Positions 38,238 through 46,063 of a stretch of DNA of 48,106 nucleotides are shown piece after piece; the stretch's first letter is position 1, and the number at the start of each line of letters is the position of its first letter. The stretch spans positions 1-48,106 of the forward strand of contig NZ_JAEUFG010000028.1 of the NCBI RefSeq assembly GCF_018588585.1. The letters are read 5' to 3'. The notes beneath the pieces were generated by a model. That model saw only the letters and a program-made list of their open reading frames with translations. It did no database searches and was not told the origin of the DNA. The stretch comes from Bacillus sp. SM2101. GTDB taxonomy: Bacteria > Bacillota > Bacilli > Bacillales > SM2101. The position numbers and the translations under genes are program-made.

Positions 38238-39239
38238 TATGATACTCCCTTCTGTTTTTAATCTTTTAACCCAAGGAAATAATATGATTTTTTTCTATTT
38301 TTTTCAATAGTGTAAATTCACTGATTATTATGCGCAATGTAAAACTATTTTTATAGGACTATTTCAGTGTATAAATGCTAGTAGAGAACAAAAAAGCCTT
38401 GCATTCTTCTTGTTTCGTAAAAGGGGGTACTTCAAACCTGATAAACCAATATTAGGATTACATATAGATAGGTTAACTTAATAAATATAATAACCGTGCT
38501 GAAAGAAAATACTTCGTTACCAATAAGATCGCTTTTTTTAATTTTATTGCCTTCTTTTAATACTTTACATTCTTTTCGTAATCTTTATAGTTATGGCTCT
38601 TAAACTAGACAGTCATCGTTTTATAGTAGACAAAGATAGTGAAAATCTTTAACAGCGTAATTCTGCACATGAACATAGGTGGTTACTATGTTACATTTTT
38701 GATTTCTCTCTACTAGTTTGTTTGCAAAGGTATAATTATAGGAATAAAAATATGAAACATATGCAATGTGGAGGAAAGGACAAATTAACCTACAACTTAC
38801 GAAATAGATGTTAACTGAGATGAATGAGGAGAAATTGTTAAAGGGTTTCTCAGAAGATATGATCTAACAATATTTAAATAAGGTACATACAATGAAAGAA
38901 ACATAGTTTAGATAACAAAATCACCCCAACAATCCAATTAAATAACAAAATACATCTATAAAAAAGGCATTTAATTGGATTGTGAGGAATAACAAAATCT
39001 TTTTTGTTCGTTTTTATATCACCATCTAAAATAGGAAACTTACAAATTAACAATTTTAACATTTATAATTTTGAAGAGCATTTCATAAATAATGGCTTTT
39101 TTCCATTAATTGTTGCTATTCATTCTTAAATATTCACACGTAAATATCAATCATTCGTAGCATCTTTGATACTTTAACATAATTGAATTGTAAAAAATGT
39201 ATCAGACTGTCCTATTTAGTAAACCAACAAAGTAGACTA
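38238..39239. other. Intergenic region of 1.0 kb, no gene supported
   Basis: A 62-codon frame (38874-39062, minus) exists, but it has a poor composition, no ribosome binding site and no recognised family. The left end should hold the inhA promoter. Nothing else can be supported. Confidence 0.4.
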
Positions 39240-39644
39240 TTATTCATACGTAATAAAATGTACATTGCCCCTGATTACTTGCTTATTATGCTGATTAATG
39301 GCATTAACATCAAAATTCATCTCATTATTACAGATTTGTGTCAATGTTGCTTTCAATGTAATAATATCGTTTAAGAAAACCATACTTTTAAAGCGAATTG
39401 AATAGTCTTGAATATAACCATCTAGCAAAAAAGGGCTAAATAACTTAGATAAATTCCCCATCGTCCACATCCCATGAGCAATAATCCCTGGTAAACCTGC
39501 TTTTTGAGCTTCTTCATCAATCGTATGAATTGGATTGTAGTCACCTGAAGCACCAGCATATTTAATTAAATTTAAACGAGAAACAGGTGGTAATTCGACA
39601 TCACTCAGTGCATCCCCCACCTTTAGTTCCGTCAATTCTATCAC
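39240..39644 (-). CDS. MaoC-family hydratase, catalytic half
   Basis: The 134-residue hot-dog protein carries the hydratase-2 motif GASGDYNPIHT (catalytic Asp and His) followed by GLPGIIAHGM. It probably adds water to a trans-2-enoyl-CoA or -ACP. The start overlaps the stop of the preceding MaoC-like gene by four bases (ATGA), so the two are probably made as a heterodimer, like the mycobacterial HadA/HadB pair. Confidence 0.88.
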   Translation of the reverse strand: MIELTELKVGDALSDVELPPVSRLNLIKYAGASGDYNPIHTIDEEAQKAGLPGIIAHGMWTMGNLSKLFSPFLLDGYIQDYSIRFKSMVFLNDIITLKATLTQICNNEMNFDVNAINQHNKQVIRGNVHFITYE

Positions 39645-40105
39645 CTGTTCATCTCCTTTCGTAAGGCAGCATTAAAAACAATTGTTGACTTAGCAGTAAA
39701 AACAATGTTACCGCTTACATCTTCTCCGTAGCTTTTGAGCACTAAGAAGCCCAGCTCTCCACTATTGCTCGATTTATCATAATAATCCTCTACTTCCTGA
39801 TAACAAAGTATCTCTTCATTAACAAGTAGTGGCCTTTCATAATGATACAATTCTTCACCGTGGATCAGCCCTTTCTTAGGGAGCTGCAAACCTTCAATTA
39901 CACCATAATTTAATACTCTTGGAAACGTTACTGGTGCAATATTAGTTTTGTATCGAGATTCCGTCCCTACTTTCTCATCTATAAAAATAGGATGGGGATC
40001 ACCAATTGCCTCAGCAAATTTTTTGACAGCTCCTCTTTCAATGGTGTTTCTATGTTTTTTAGAACGCTTGCCGATTAATTTTCTAAACAAACTATAACAC
40101 CCCAC
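39641..40105 (-). CDS. MaoC-like N-terminal hydratase half (FAS1-DH type)
   Basis: The protein of about 150 residues has a hot-dog fold without the catalytic Asp-x-His motif and resembles the N-terminal half of hydratase 2 (ERGAVKKFAEAIGDPHPIF, FPRVLNYG, GEELYHYERPLLVNEE). It should partner the catalytic half in 39240-39644. The frame opens with GTG 40105; a TTG at 40090 has GGGGTG in better position and may be the true start. Confidence 0.8.
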   Translation of the reverse strand: MGCYSLFRKLIGKRSKKHRNTIERGAVKKFAEAIGDPHPIFIDEKVGTESRYKTNIAPVTFPRVLNYGVIEGLQLPKKGLIHGEELYHYERPLLVNEEILCYQEVEDYYDKSSNSGELGFLVLKSYGEDVSGNIVFTAKSTIVFNAALRKEMNR

Positions 40106-40114
40106 AATGACTCG

Positions 40115-40879
40115 TTAATTTTTTGGACCTCCAGCGACGTAGATGACTTGGCCATTTACAAATGATGATTTTTCATCTGCAAAAAATGTTACAGCATTCG
40201 CAATATCACTCGGCTTACCTGTCCTTCCAACAGGGATCGTTGCTATACTAGCCTGTATTAAATCTTCAAACGATATACCAATCCTTCTAGCTGTTTCTTT
40301 GGTCATTTCCGTTTCTATGAATCCTGGCGCAACTACATTTGCAGTAACTCCATATTTACCCAATTCAATAGCTAGTGTTTTCGTAAATCCTTGTAAACCA
40401 GCCTTGGCAGCTGCATAATTTACTTGCCCACGATTTCCTAGTGCAGAAGTTGAAGAAATATTAATAATTCGCCCATAATTATTTTTCACCATATGTTTTT
40501 GAGCAGCACGAGTGACATTAAATGATCCTTTTAAATGAACATCCATAACGGTCTGCCAATCATCATCAGTCATTTTAAATAATAAATTGTCACGAATAAC
40601 GCCTGCGTTGTTTACAAGTATATCTATCGATCCATATTTGTTATATACTTCATCAATCGTTGCATTTACAGCAATAGGATCAACAACATTAACGACTTTT
40701 GAAAAAACTTCGAATCCTTTTTCCTGAAATTGCTGAGAAGCTTCATATAATGCTTCTTCATTTATATCAAAAATAGCTACTTTTGCACCTTCCTGAGCAA
40801 ATTGTTCAGCAATGCTTTTTCCTATTCCTCTACTTCCACCTGTGACAATTGCTACTTGATTATGAAACCTTCCTGACAT
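40115..40879 (-). CDS. SDR-family reductase, 3-oxoacyl-ACP/CoA reductase (FabG-like)
   Basis: The 254-residue short-chain dehydrogenase has the NAD(P) site GGSRGIGKS (14-22), NNAG and the catalytic ISSTSALGNRGQVNYAAAK (Ser, Tyr, Lys). Sitting between an acyl-CoA dehydrogenase and an enoyl hydratase pair, it most likely interconverts 3-hydroxyacyl and 3-oxoacyl thioesters rather than serving core fatty acid synthesis. AAGGAG precedes the ATG. Confidence 0.9.
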   Translation of the reverse strand: MSGRFHNQVAIVTGGSRGIGKSIAEQFAQEGAKVAIFDINEEALYEASQQFQEKGFEVFSKVVNVVDPIAVNATIDEVYNKYGSIDILVNNAGVIRDNLLFKMTDDDWQTVMDVHLKGSFNVTRAAQKHMVKNNYGRIINISSTSALGNRGQVNYAAAKAGLQGFTKTLAIELGKYGVTANVVAPGFIETEMTKETARRIGISFEDLIQASIATIPVGRTGKPSDIANAVTFFADEKSSFVNGQVIYVAGGPKN

Positions 40880-40908
40880 GAGTTATATCTCCTTCCCAAA
40901 AAATCTTC

Positions 40909-42084
40909 TTAACCGAATTGTCCTACTTTTACATGGCCTTTTAATAGATTTCTAGAAATGATTAAGCGCTGTATTTCATCTGTTCCATCAAAAATCCTCC
41001 AGAGCCGTGCCTCACGGTACCACCTTTCTATTGGGAGCTCCTTCGTATATCCCATACCACCATGAATTTGCAGCACACGATCAACTACTCTATTCCCCAT
41101 ATTTGCTCCGTATAGTTTTGCGATAGACGCTGCATGACGATTGTCTTCACCTTGGTCCAGTGTAAATGCTGCATTTAGCACAAGCCAGCGTGCAGCTTCA
41201 ATTTCAACAGCACAATCGGCAATTTGCCATTGAATAGCTTGTCTTGTAGCAATCGGTTTTCCAAATGTCTCCCTCTCTTTAGCGTAATCAATAGCCATCT
41301 GAAGCAGTCTTTCAGAAGCACCTACTGCACGTGCCCCAACTATCCATCTTGCAAAGCCTATCCACTCCAAGCCTAACTTATAGCCTCCATTAATCTCTCC
41401 AAGGATATTCTCTTCTGGTACACGTACATTTTCAAAAACTAAACTTGCAGGGCCACCTTCTCCCATCGTTAAAATTTCTTCAGATCTCCAGCCCATGTCT
41501 CTGTCAACAATAAAACACGTCACCCCATCTCTACCTGTTGCTTGATGCATTTCTTTGTCAGTAATAGCAATAACCATAACAAAATCAGCATCATTACCAC
41601 CTGTAATAAACGTCTTTTCTCCATTTAAAACCCATTCATTTCCTTCTTTAACCGCTGTCATTTTTATGTTTCTAGTATCTGAGCCTGCACTTGGTTCTGT
41701 TATGGCAAAACACGATTTTTTCTCCCCATCAATGGTAGGAATTAAATACTTTTTCTTTTGTTCCTCATTTGCGTAATATAGAATGATATCTGCTGAGCCA
41801 CCAAACATGAAAGGTACAAAAGTTTTCGACACTTCCATAAGAACAATTGCTAACATCATCTGCCCGAGGTCTGCTCCTCCATATTCCTTTGGTGTACTAA
41901 TACCCCAAAAACCAGCTTCTTTCGCCTTTAATTGAAGCTCTTTCAATTTACTAGCAGGAAGACCTGGCTTACCTGCACGTTCATTTCTGAGAACGTCGTT
42001 TTCAAGAGGAATTAATTCTTTTTCAACAAATTTTCTAATAGTTTTTTGAACCATTTTCTGCTCATCGGTTAATCTTAAATTCAT
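40909..42084 (-). CDS. Acyl-CoA dehydrogenase
   Basis: The 391-residue flavoenzyme has the three ACAD regions: an N-terminal helical part, the FAD-binding CFAITEPSAGSDTRNIK, and the C-terminal QIHGGMGYTKELPIERWYREAR and FDGTDEIQR. The position of the catalytic Glu in medium-chain enzymes (IYEGT) is Asp here (IFDGT), as in some FadE-type branches. It is the first gene of a four-gene operon and would make the enoyl thioester that the MaoC pair hydrates. The acyl substrate is unknown. Confidence 0.9.
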   Translation of the reverse strand: MNLRLTDEQKMVQKTIRKFVEKELIPLENDVLRNERAGKPGLPASKLKELQLKAKEAGFWGISTPKEYGGADLGQMMLAIVLMEVSKTFVPFMFGGSADIILYYANEEQKKKYLIPTIDGEKKSCFAITEPSAGSDTRNIKMTAVKEGNEWVLNGEKTFITGGNDADFVMVIAITDKEMHQATGRDGVTCFIVDRDMGWRSEEILTMGEGGPASLVFENVRVPEENILGEINGGYKLGLEWIGFARWIVGARAVGASERLLQMAIDYAKERETFGKPIATRQAIQWQIADCAVEIEAARWLVLNAAFTLDQGEDNRHAASIAKLYGANMGNRVVDRVLQIHGGMGYTKELPIERWYREARLWRIFDGTDEIQRLIISRNLLKGHVKVGQFG

Positions 42085-42548
42085 AAAATCAACTCCATAT
42101 TATATTTTTTGAATTTTCCGAATTAATAAGTTATAGTCCCCCCGTTTAAATAGCGTAATATATTTTCTTCGTTTACATGAAAATAATCATTCATATTCTA
42201 TATTTTTGCGAGAGAAGTAGAGAGCGTTAATGAACAGTTTATTAAGAGGCAGCCTCCTTTCACTTATTAACAGGCTCTTTGCGTCATATTTGTTGTTAAG
42301 TATCTAAATAGGCATAGCAACAATTGTATTAATTTAGCTAGTTGACATCAATTTTAAAATTTAAAATAGCAAAGATGCCACGAACGATCATTATAAGTTT
42401 TACATCCTTTGGTATGAAGGAAAATATCATGCGTAGGTAGCCTATTAAAAAGTACTATAATTATGGATTCTATATTTTTGACTTTACTCCTTTAAAAAAG
42501 TTGTTACTATTTTGACATACCCTACTATATAATTATATTTTCTCTATA
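42085..42548. other. Upstream region of the acyl-CoA dehydrogenase operon
   Basis: No gene is seen. TGAAAATAATCATTCA (42178-42193) contains an exact TCATTCA half-site of the Bacillus FadR operator, but the left half is out of register, so this is only suggestive. A copy of the dispersed repeat lies at 42272-42298, and the GATGCCACGAAC motif follows at about 42374. Confidence 0.4.
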
Positions 42549-42595
42549 AAAAAAACATTACCTTAATCGTTAATAATTTCACATTAAGGTAATGT
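42549..42595 (-). terminator. Intrinsic terminator of the Mn-riboswitch transcription unit
   Basis: A 13-bp perfect stem ACATTACCTTAAT/ATTAAGGTAATGT (42555-42567 with 42583-42595) is followed on the minus strand by a run of T residues. It lies 19 bp behind the stop codon of the 93-residue protein. Confidence 0.9.
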
Positions 42596-42613
42596 AGACG
42601 CTACTGAGTATGC

Positions 42614-42895
42614 TTAAATTGTCGTAAAGGTAATTTTGTAAGTTTTTCTTTCCATTTTTACTGTAACAATTAAGTTTTCTAAAAATTGTTTAATGTTAGA
42701 GTACGCCAGATAATCATCCGCTGTTGTAACACTAAAAAAAGATTGTTTTACATTAGTTTGGCCCATAGGTTCAATGGTTGTCTCAGCTAATACTTTACGG
42801 CAAGCATTCAACTTACCAGTGCCACCACATGTTTCGCAAAATTGTATCGTACCTTTACAACCACACGGAACAACTTTTATCCTTTCAATCGCCAT
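42614..42895 (-). CDS. Small protein with DnaJ-like CxC...CxxCxGxG zinc-finger motif
   Basis: The 93-residue protein starts MAIERIKVVPCGCKG and continues TIQFCETCGGTGKL, a CxC-N7-CxxCGGTG pattern like one DnaJ zinc-finger half, with a further Cys at about 32. The remaining 60 residues form a beta-rich part. I do not recognise the family. AGGAGAGA precedes the ATG. It lies 114 bp behind the FbpB-like gene and in front of a strong terminator, so it may be the last gene of the Mn2+-riboswitch transcript. Metal or RNA binding is an inference from the Cys motif. Confidence 0.7.
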   Translation of the reverse strand: MAIERIKVVPCGCKGTIQFCETCGGTGKLNACRKVLAETTIEPMGQTNVKQSFFSVTTADDYLAYSNIKQFLENLIVTVKMERKTYKITFTTI

Positions 42896-43009
42896 ATTGA
42901 TTCTCTCCTATCACAATTTAATTACTAGCCCTATCCACCATTTTAATTAACCAAGCATGTTAAATATCTTACTTCCGATGCCAGTCATTTTGTTGCATTT
43001 ACAAATGTT

Positions 43010-43135
43010 TTACTTATTTCCAACATGCTTCTTATCAATGCGTTTCTCGATTTTGGCAATAGCATCCTTGTCTTTAAGAAGTTCTTCTTTGTTTTGTCTA
43101 ATTAGTTGTGCTAACGGCATTTTTACTTTTTTCAA
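43010..43135 (-). CDS. FbpB-like small basic protein (41 residues)
   Basis: The predicted peptide begins MKKVKMPLAQLIRQNKEELL and ends EKRIDKKHVGNK. This matches the pattern of the Fur-regulated basic protein FbpB family (L..NK.ELL.D..A..KIE.RI..KH). FbpB in B. subtilis acts with the small RNA FsrA in iron sparing. The start is TTG 43135, nine bases after AAAGGTGA; ATG 43120 is an alternative. It is the first gene behind the Mn2+ riboswitch terminator (gap 155 bp). No clear Fur box was found. Confidence 0.75.
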   Translation of the reverse strand: MKKVKMPLAQLIRQNKEELLKDKDAIAKIEKRIDKKHVGNK

Positions 43136-43289
43136 TACATTCACTCACCTTTCAATTAGTTTTTCTTATTAAAGGTCAATATAATATGTTTTTAAACGAT
43201 TATGATACTGTAGAAAATTATCGTGTTATGTCATGTATAGTAGATCAATATTTTTTACATTTCTTCACTCCACTTTTGTATAACCTATC

Positions 43290-43441
43290 AAAAAAAACCT
43301 TTACCAGAGTGGTAAAGGTTTTTCTACATATAAAGACCTTTACCGCTAGATAAAGGTCTTGCTAACAACGTTATGTCGCCAACAAAGCCGAGAGTATCAA
43401 ACTCCGTAATGACGACTTTGCTGTAAAAGCTACTCCCCTTT
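43290..43441 (-). promoter_or_regulatory. yybP-ykoY manganese riboswitch with terminator expression platform
   Basis: The aptamer (43441-43347) contains AAAGGGGAGTAGC, AAAGTCGTCATTACGG, CGGCTTTGTTGGCGAC and GTTAGCAAGACCTTTA, closely matching the Lactococcus lactis yybP Mn2+ aptamer as I remember it. Downstream, three ACCTTTA/TAAAGGT blocks can pair in alternative ways. With Mn2+ bound, P1 (AAAGG with CCTTT) frees GGTAAAGGT (43344-43336) to hold the 5' arm of the terminator. Without Mn2+ that block pairs with P1, and the 14-bp terminator (43293-43323) with its eight T residues forms. This predicts an ON switch. Confidence 0.92.
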
Positions 43442-43469
43442 AGGAGAAACATTAAGTTAATTTACCTAT

Positions 43470-43499
43470 ATCATAAAATAAACGATATGTCTTTGTCAA
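43470..43499 (-). promoter_or_regulatory. Sigma-A promoter of the Mn-riboswitch transcript
   Basis: On the minus strand a perfect TTGACA (43499-43494) and TATGAT (43475-43470) are spaced 18 bp. Transcription would start near 43463, about 22 bases in front of the aptamer. Confidence 0.8.
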
Positions 43500-43693
43500 T
43501 TAGTATTTTCATATTTTATGTGACAGCATATGTGATGTGGGCTTATTTTCTATTAACAAATTATTCACTACCTCATACGAAAGTTGTAGTAATACTCATC
43601 CATCTGCCTAATGCTCTGTTTAATAAAGTTTATTACAATAAACTCAACATATTATATAAAGATTTTTTTAAAAAAACAAAGGAGAGATTAAAA

Positions 43694-44344
43694 ATGAAGA
43701 TTATTGAGTTATCTATGAAAACATATAACTTAGAAAAAATGAAGCAATTTTATACAGATGTTCTGCAAATGACATTAATTGAAGAAAACGACAGGATGTT
43801 TTCTGTAATGGCTGGAAAGACGCGGCTAAACTTTGAACATGATTCACAACTTCCATTCTATCATCTTTGTTTTCGTACAAACGATCTATATTTCGAACAT
43901 ATATATAAAACGTTGTCAAAGAGGGATGTGTTATTACCAGATGAGTCTGGAGAAACCTCTTTATTTTGGGAAGGACAACAAGCATATTTTTATGATCCTG
44001 ATGGGAATATTTTAGAAGTGCTTGTGAGACCGTTTAATGATAATGAAGAGGAACCATTCGGCTGGTTTGACGTTGGAGAAATCGGAATACCTTCCAGTTC
44101 AGTCAGACAAATGCAAGAAGTTTTGACCCCTCATGTTATCGACAAAATATATGGAATTGGTGATAATTTTGCATTTTACGGTGATACATTTGGTGTTTTT
44201 GTTTTAGTGAATGAAGGAAGACATTGGTATCCAACGGAACGCCCAGCAACGATCCATCCACTAGATATTACTATACACGGTGAGAGGTTTCTTCATTTCA
44301 AACATTCAAACCTCCCTTATACAATCACGGTTAAACCTAATTAA
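43694..44344 (+). CDS. VOC (glyoxalase/bleomycin-resistance) superfamily protein
   Basis: The 216-residue protein has two VOC half-domains. The first has MKTYNLEKMKQFYTDVLQM, FYHLCFRTND and the YFYDPDGNILEVL metal-site Glu strand. The second (about 115-210) lacks an equally clear metal motif. Start ATG 43694 follows AAAGGAGAG; the frame opens upstream at 43487, but that part is not coding-like and overlaps the riboswitch promoter. The substrate is unknown. Confidence 0.83.
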   Translation: MKIIELSMKTYNLEKMKQFYTDVLQMTLIEENDRMFSVMAGKTRLNFEHDSQLPFYHLCFRTNDLYFEHIYKTLSKRDVLLPDESGETSLFWEGQQAYFYDPDGNILEVLVRPFNDNEEEPFGWFDVGEIGIPSSSVRQMQEVLTPHVIDKIYGIGDNFAFYGDTFGVFVLVNEGRHWYPTERPATIHPLDITIHGERFLHFKHSNLPYTITVKPN

Positions 44345-44521
44345 TTATTGAAAACAGTTGGCTAATTTAGCATTGTTGCCCCAAACCCTTCACCTAACCG
44401 AGCTGTGTTTGATTTAACCTTATTACAAGACCACTCTGTAAAGGTGGTAAAATGCATATTTGCTATAGCAGATTGGACTAACATATATAACGTAACTAAA
44501 ATAGACTGAGGCCTATGTAAA
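44345..44521. other. Spacer before the toxin-antitoxin locus
   Basis: No gene or structure is supported here. Confidence 0.3.
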
Positions 44522-44551
44522 TTGTACATTTTCCAACAATTATGATATTCT
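44522..44551 (+). promoter_or_regulatory. Antitoxin RNA promoter, copy 1
   Basis: TTGTAC (44522-44527) and TATTCT (44546-44551) are spaced 18 bp. The block is nearly identical in the second copy of the locus (47864-47893), differing by one base. Confidence 0.6.
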
Positions 44552-44557
44552 AATCAT

Positions 44558-44708
44558 AGACAAGCAGTAACTGCATACAATAAGAAAGACCGCAAGTGTC
44601 GCTAGCACTCACGGTCTGTACAATAGACGATTCTCTAGAGAGTCGGCTTTAATAGTCTAAATAGACCACCAACCGCTCTGGCTAAAGCGTTAAGGGTGGT
44701 CTATTTGT
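44558..44708 (+). ncRNA. RNA antitoxin of a par-like type I toxin-antitoxin system
   Basis: The predicted RNA runs toward the toxin gene and ends in a shared hairpin (44659-44706), whose stem covers the toxin stop codon. It carries two sequences that are also present, in the same 5'-3' sense, in the toxin mRNA leader: GTCGGCTT (44642-44649, direct repeat a) and TAAGGGTGGTC (44691-44701, direct repeat b). In the toxin leader they lie at 44825-44818 and 44833-44823 on the minus strand. This is the arrangement of the enterococcal par locus, where such repeats let the antitoxin pair with the toxin mRNA at both ends. A stem-loop GACCGCAAGTG...CGGTC (44588-44616) precedes them. Confidence 0.75.
44659..44706. 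terminator. Bidirectional terminator shared by toxin and antitoxin RNAs
   Basis: A 12-bp stem AAATAGACCACC/GGTGGTCTATTT (44659-44670 with 44695-44706), extended by AACCGCT/AGCGTT, lies between the convergent transcripts. Confidence 0.8.
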
Positions 44709-44790
44709 TGTCATCTTTGTTGAACGACAGTACTGAAATAATCAGCCCGCAAAATGCAATTGCCAACATCAATGCTTCAAATACCGTCAT
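44701..44790 (-). CDS. Type I toxin, holin-like hydrophobic peptide (29 residues)
   Basis: The peptide starts MTVFEALMLAIAFCGLIISV and ends LSFNKDDNK: a single membrane helix with a charged tail, as in the putative holin-like toxin and Fst/TxpA peptides. A very strong GGGGGTGAGG site precedes the ATG but can be locked in a CCCC-GTGAAA-GGGG hairpin (44798-44812 region). The mRNA start also pairs with its own 3' part (TAAGGGTGGTC with GACCACCCTTA). Both features keep type I toxin mRNAs silent. Overproduction would damage the membrane. Confidence 0.85.
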   Translation of the reverse strand: MTVFEALMLAIAFCGLIISVLSFNKDDNK

Positions 44791-44854
44791 ACGCCTCACC
44801 CCCTTTCACGGGGAATGAAGCCGACCACCCTTAGAAATTCGCTATTGTATTCCA

Positions 44855-44884
44855 ATTATACCATAGTTGCCCATATTATTGTAA
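44855..44884 (-). promoter_or_regulatory. Toxin promoter
   Basis: On the minus strand TTACAA (44884-44879) and a perfect TATAAT (44860-44855) are spaced 18 bp, giving a toxin leader of about 60 bases. Confidence 0.7.
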
Positions 44885-45121
44885 GTTGGTCCCACCTTGC
44901 ATGTTTATGTATAATCTCAAAAGCTCCTGTTTTTTATTAATGAATATCTGGAACTAATTGCCTTTCTAATCAATGGGTCAAAAAATTGATTTATTAGACC
45001 TATCACATTAATACAAGCTTAAATTACATGCTTACATAACATAACGTACACCCTTTATTAGCACTCTCACCTCTCTGGTTGGTACATTACTCCTTTCGTG
45101 AACGTACGGGCGGGCTACTAA
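44885..45121. other. Spacer, nothing recognised
   Basis: AT-rich sequence without a supportable gene or structure. Confidence 0.3.
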
Positions 45122-45286
45122 TTAACTGGATGTGCACTCTTTGTTCGCATCTATTTCCGGTTGGTTGATATTTAGGTTTCCAATTCCAATATTAATAATG
45201 TTTGTTCTTCTCACTACTATTAACAAAAGTAATGGAAAAAAGAAAAATCCCGCTAACACTAAAAAATCTTTTCTATGATACTTCAT
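45122..45286 (-). CDS. Small membrane protein of 54 residues
   Basis: The peptide starts MKYHRKDFLVLAGFFFFPLL, giving one membrane helix (about 8-25), then VVRRTN and a polar end rich in Asn and Ile (INIGIGNLNI...CTSS). GGGAGAGATGAC precedes the ATG at good distance. I recognise no family. The basic N terminus before the helix suggests either a membrane anchor with the tail outside or a signal peptide-like start. Confidence 0.55.
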   Translation of the reverse strand: MKYHRKDFLVLAGFFFFPLLLLIVVRRTNIINIGIGNLNINQPEIDANKECTSS

Positions 45287-45407
45287 GTCATCTCTCCCTA
45301 TTGAGTTTACTGTATTTTCTATTCAATCTGCTAAAAGCCATCATTTAACAGAATAAAACTAGCTTCAACACATAAAATCAAGCTATCTCCACTCAATTTG
45401 AGTCAGC

Positions 45408-45815
45408 CTACCAGAACTGATAAGTTGACCCATTCTTTGTATTGCAACTCCAAGATTCTTGATAGATTAAAACGTTGTTAGTACTTCCTATATGTTGAAC
45501 TTTTTTTACTTCTCCTCTTGAGCTTGAATGGTACTTTATATAATTCAGCTCCTGAAGGTTATTGATGTAATAAATCTCCAATAAGAATGTAACGATTAGT
45601 TGTTGTAGTTTAGATTCCTTAAAATATTCCAACTGCACTTACATCTGATATACATGATAGTCGATCGGACAGTAGTAACCCAATTTCTCACTTTGATCTG
45701 TAAAGATGATCCGTTGTCCATAATGCAGCATAGAAAAATTTTGTATCTCAGTTATTTTATCCTATGGCAAATCCTCTTTTATATACTTCATTTCTACAAC
45801 TGCTTGTTTCTTCAT
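45408..45815 (-). pseudogene. Broken gene of unknown function with two in-frame stops
   Basis: One frame of 135 codons runs from ATG 45815, preceded by AAAGGTGATG, to a stop at 45408-45410. It reads MKKQAVVEMKYIKEDLP, TAG (45764-45762), DKITEIQNFSML, HYGQRIIFTDQSEKLGYYCP, IDYHVYQM, TAA (45641-45639), VQLEYFKESKLQQ and onward to NGSTYQFW. The composition is coding-like on both sides of each stop and the frame is unbroken, so this is a recently inactivated gene. I do not recognise the family. Confidence 0.6.
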
Positions 45816-46063
45816 TATAAAAGACATCACCTTTCATTATTGGATATACAATCCCAATTCGACAAGAAAGGTGATTTTCCTACTATTTATATTAGAAGAT
45901 TTATATACAACAAATATGTAAGAAATTCGGGAAATAAAGAAATGGCATAACTCTTATTAAGTTAATTAGATTTGTATACCGTATTTTTTCACATACAAAC
46001 ATCGTCAAAGAAAGAGCCCAGCCATAAAGGAGTGAGCACAATATCGTTGTATTAATTCTTCAG

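Noticed and set aside
38874-39062. 62-codon frame in the 1-kb spacer upstream of inhA
   Set aside because: No ribosome binding site, an odd composition and no recognised family; likely chance.
43487-43693. N-terminal 69-codon extension of the VOC protein
   Set aside because: Hydrophobic, overlaps the riboswitch promoter and lacks a ribosome binding site, whereas ATG 43694 has a strong one.
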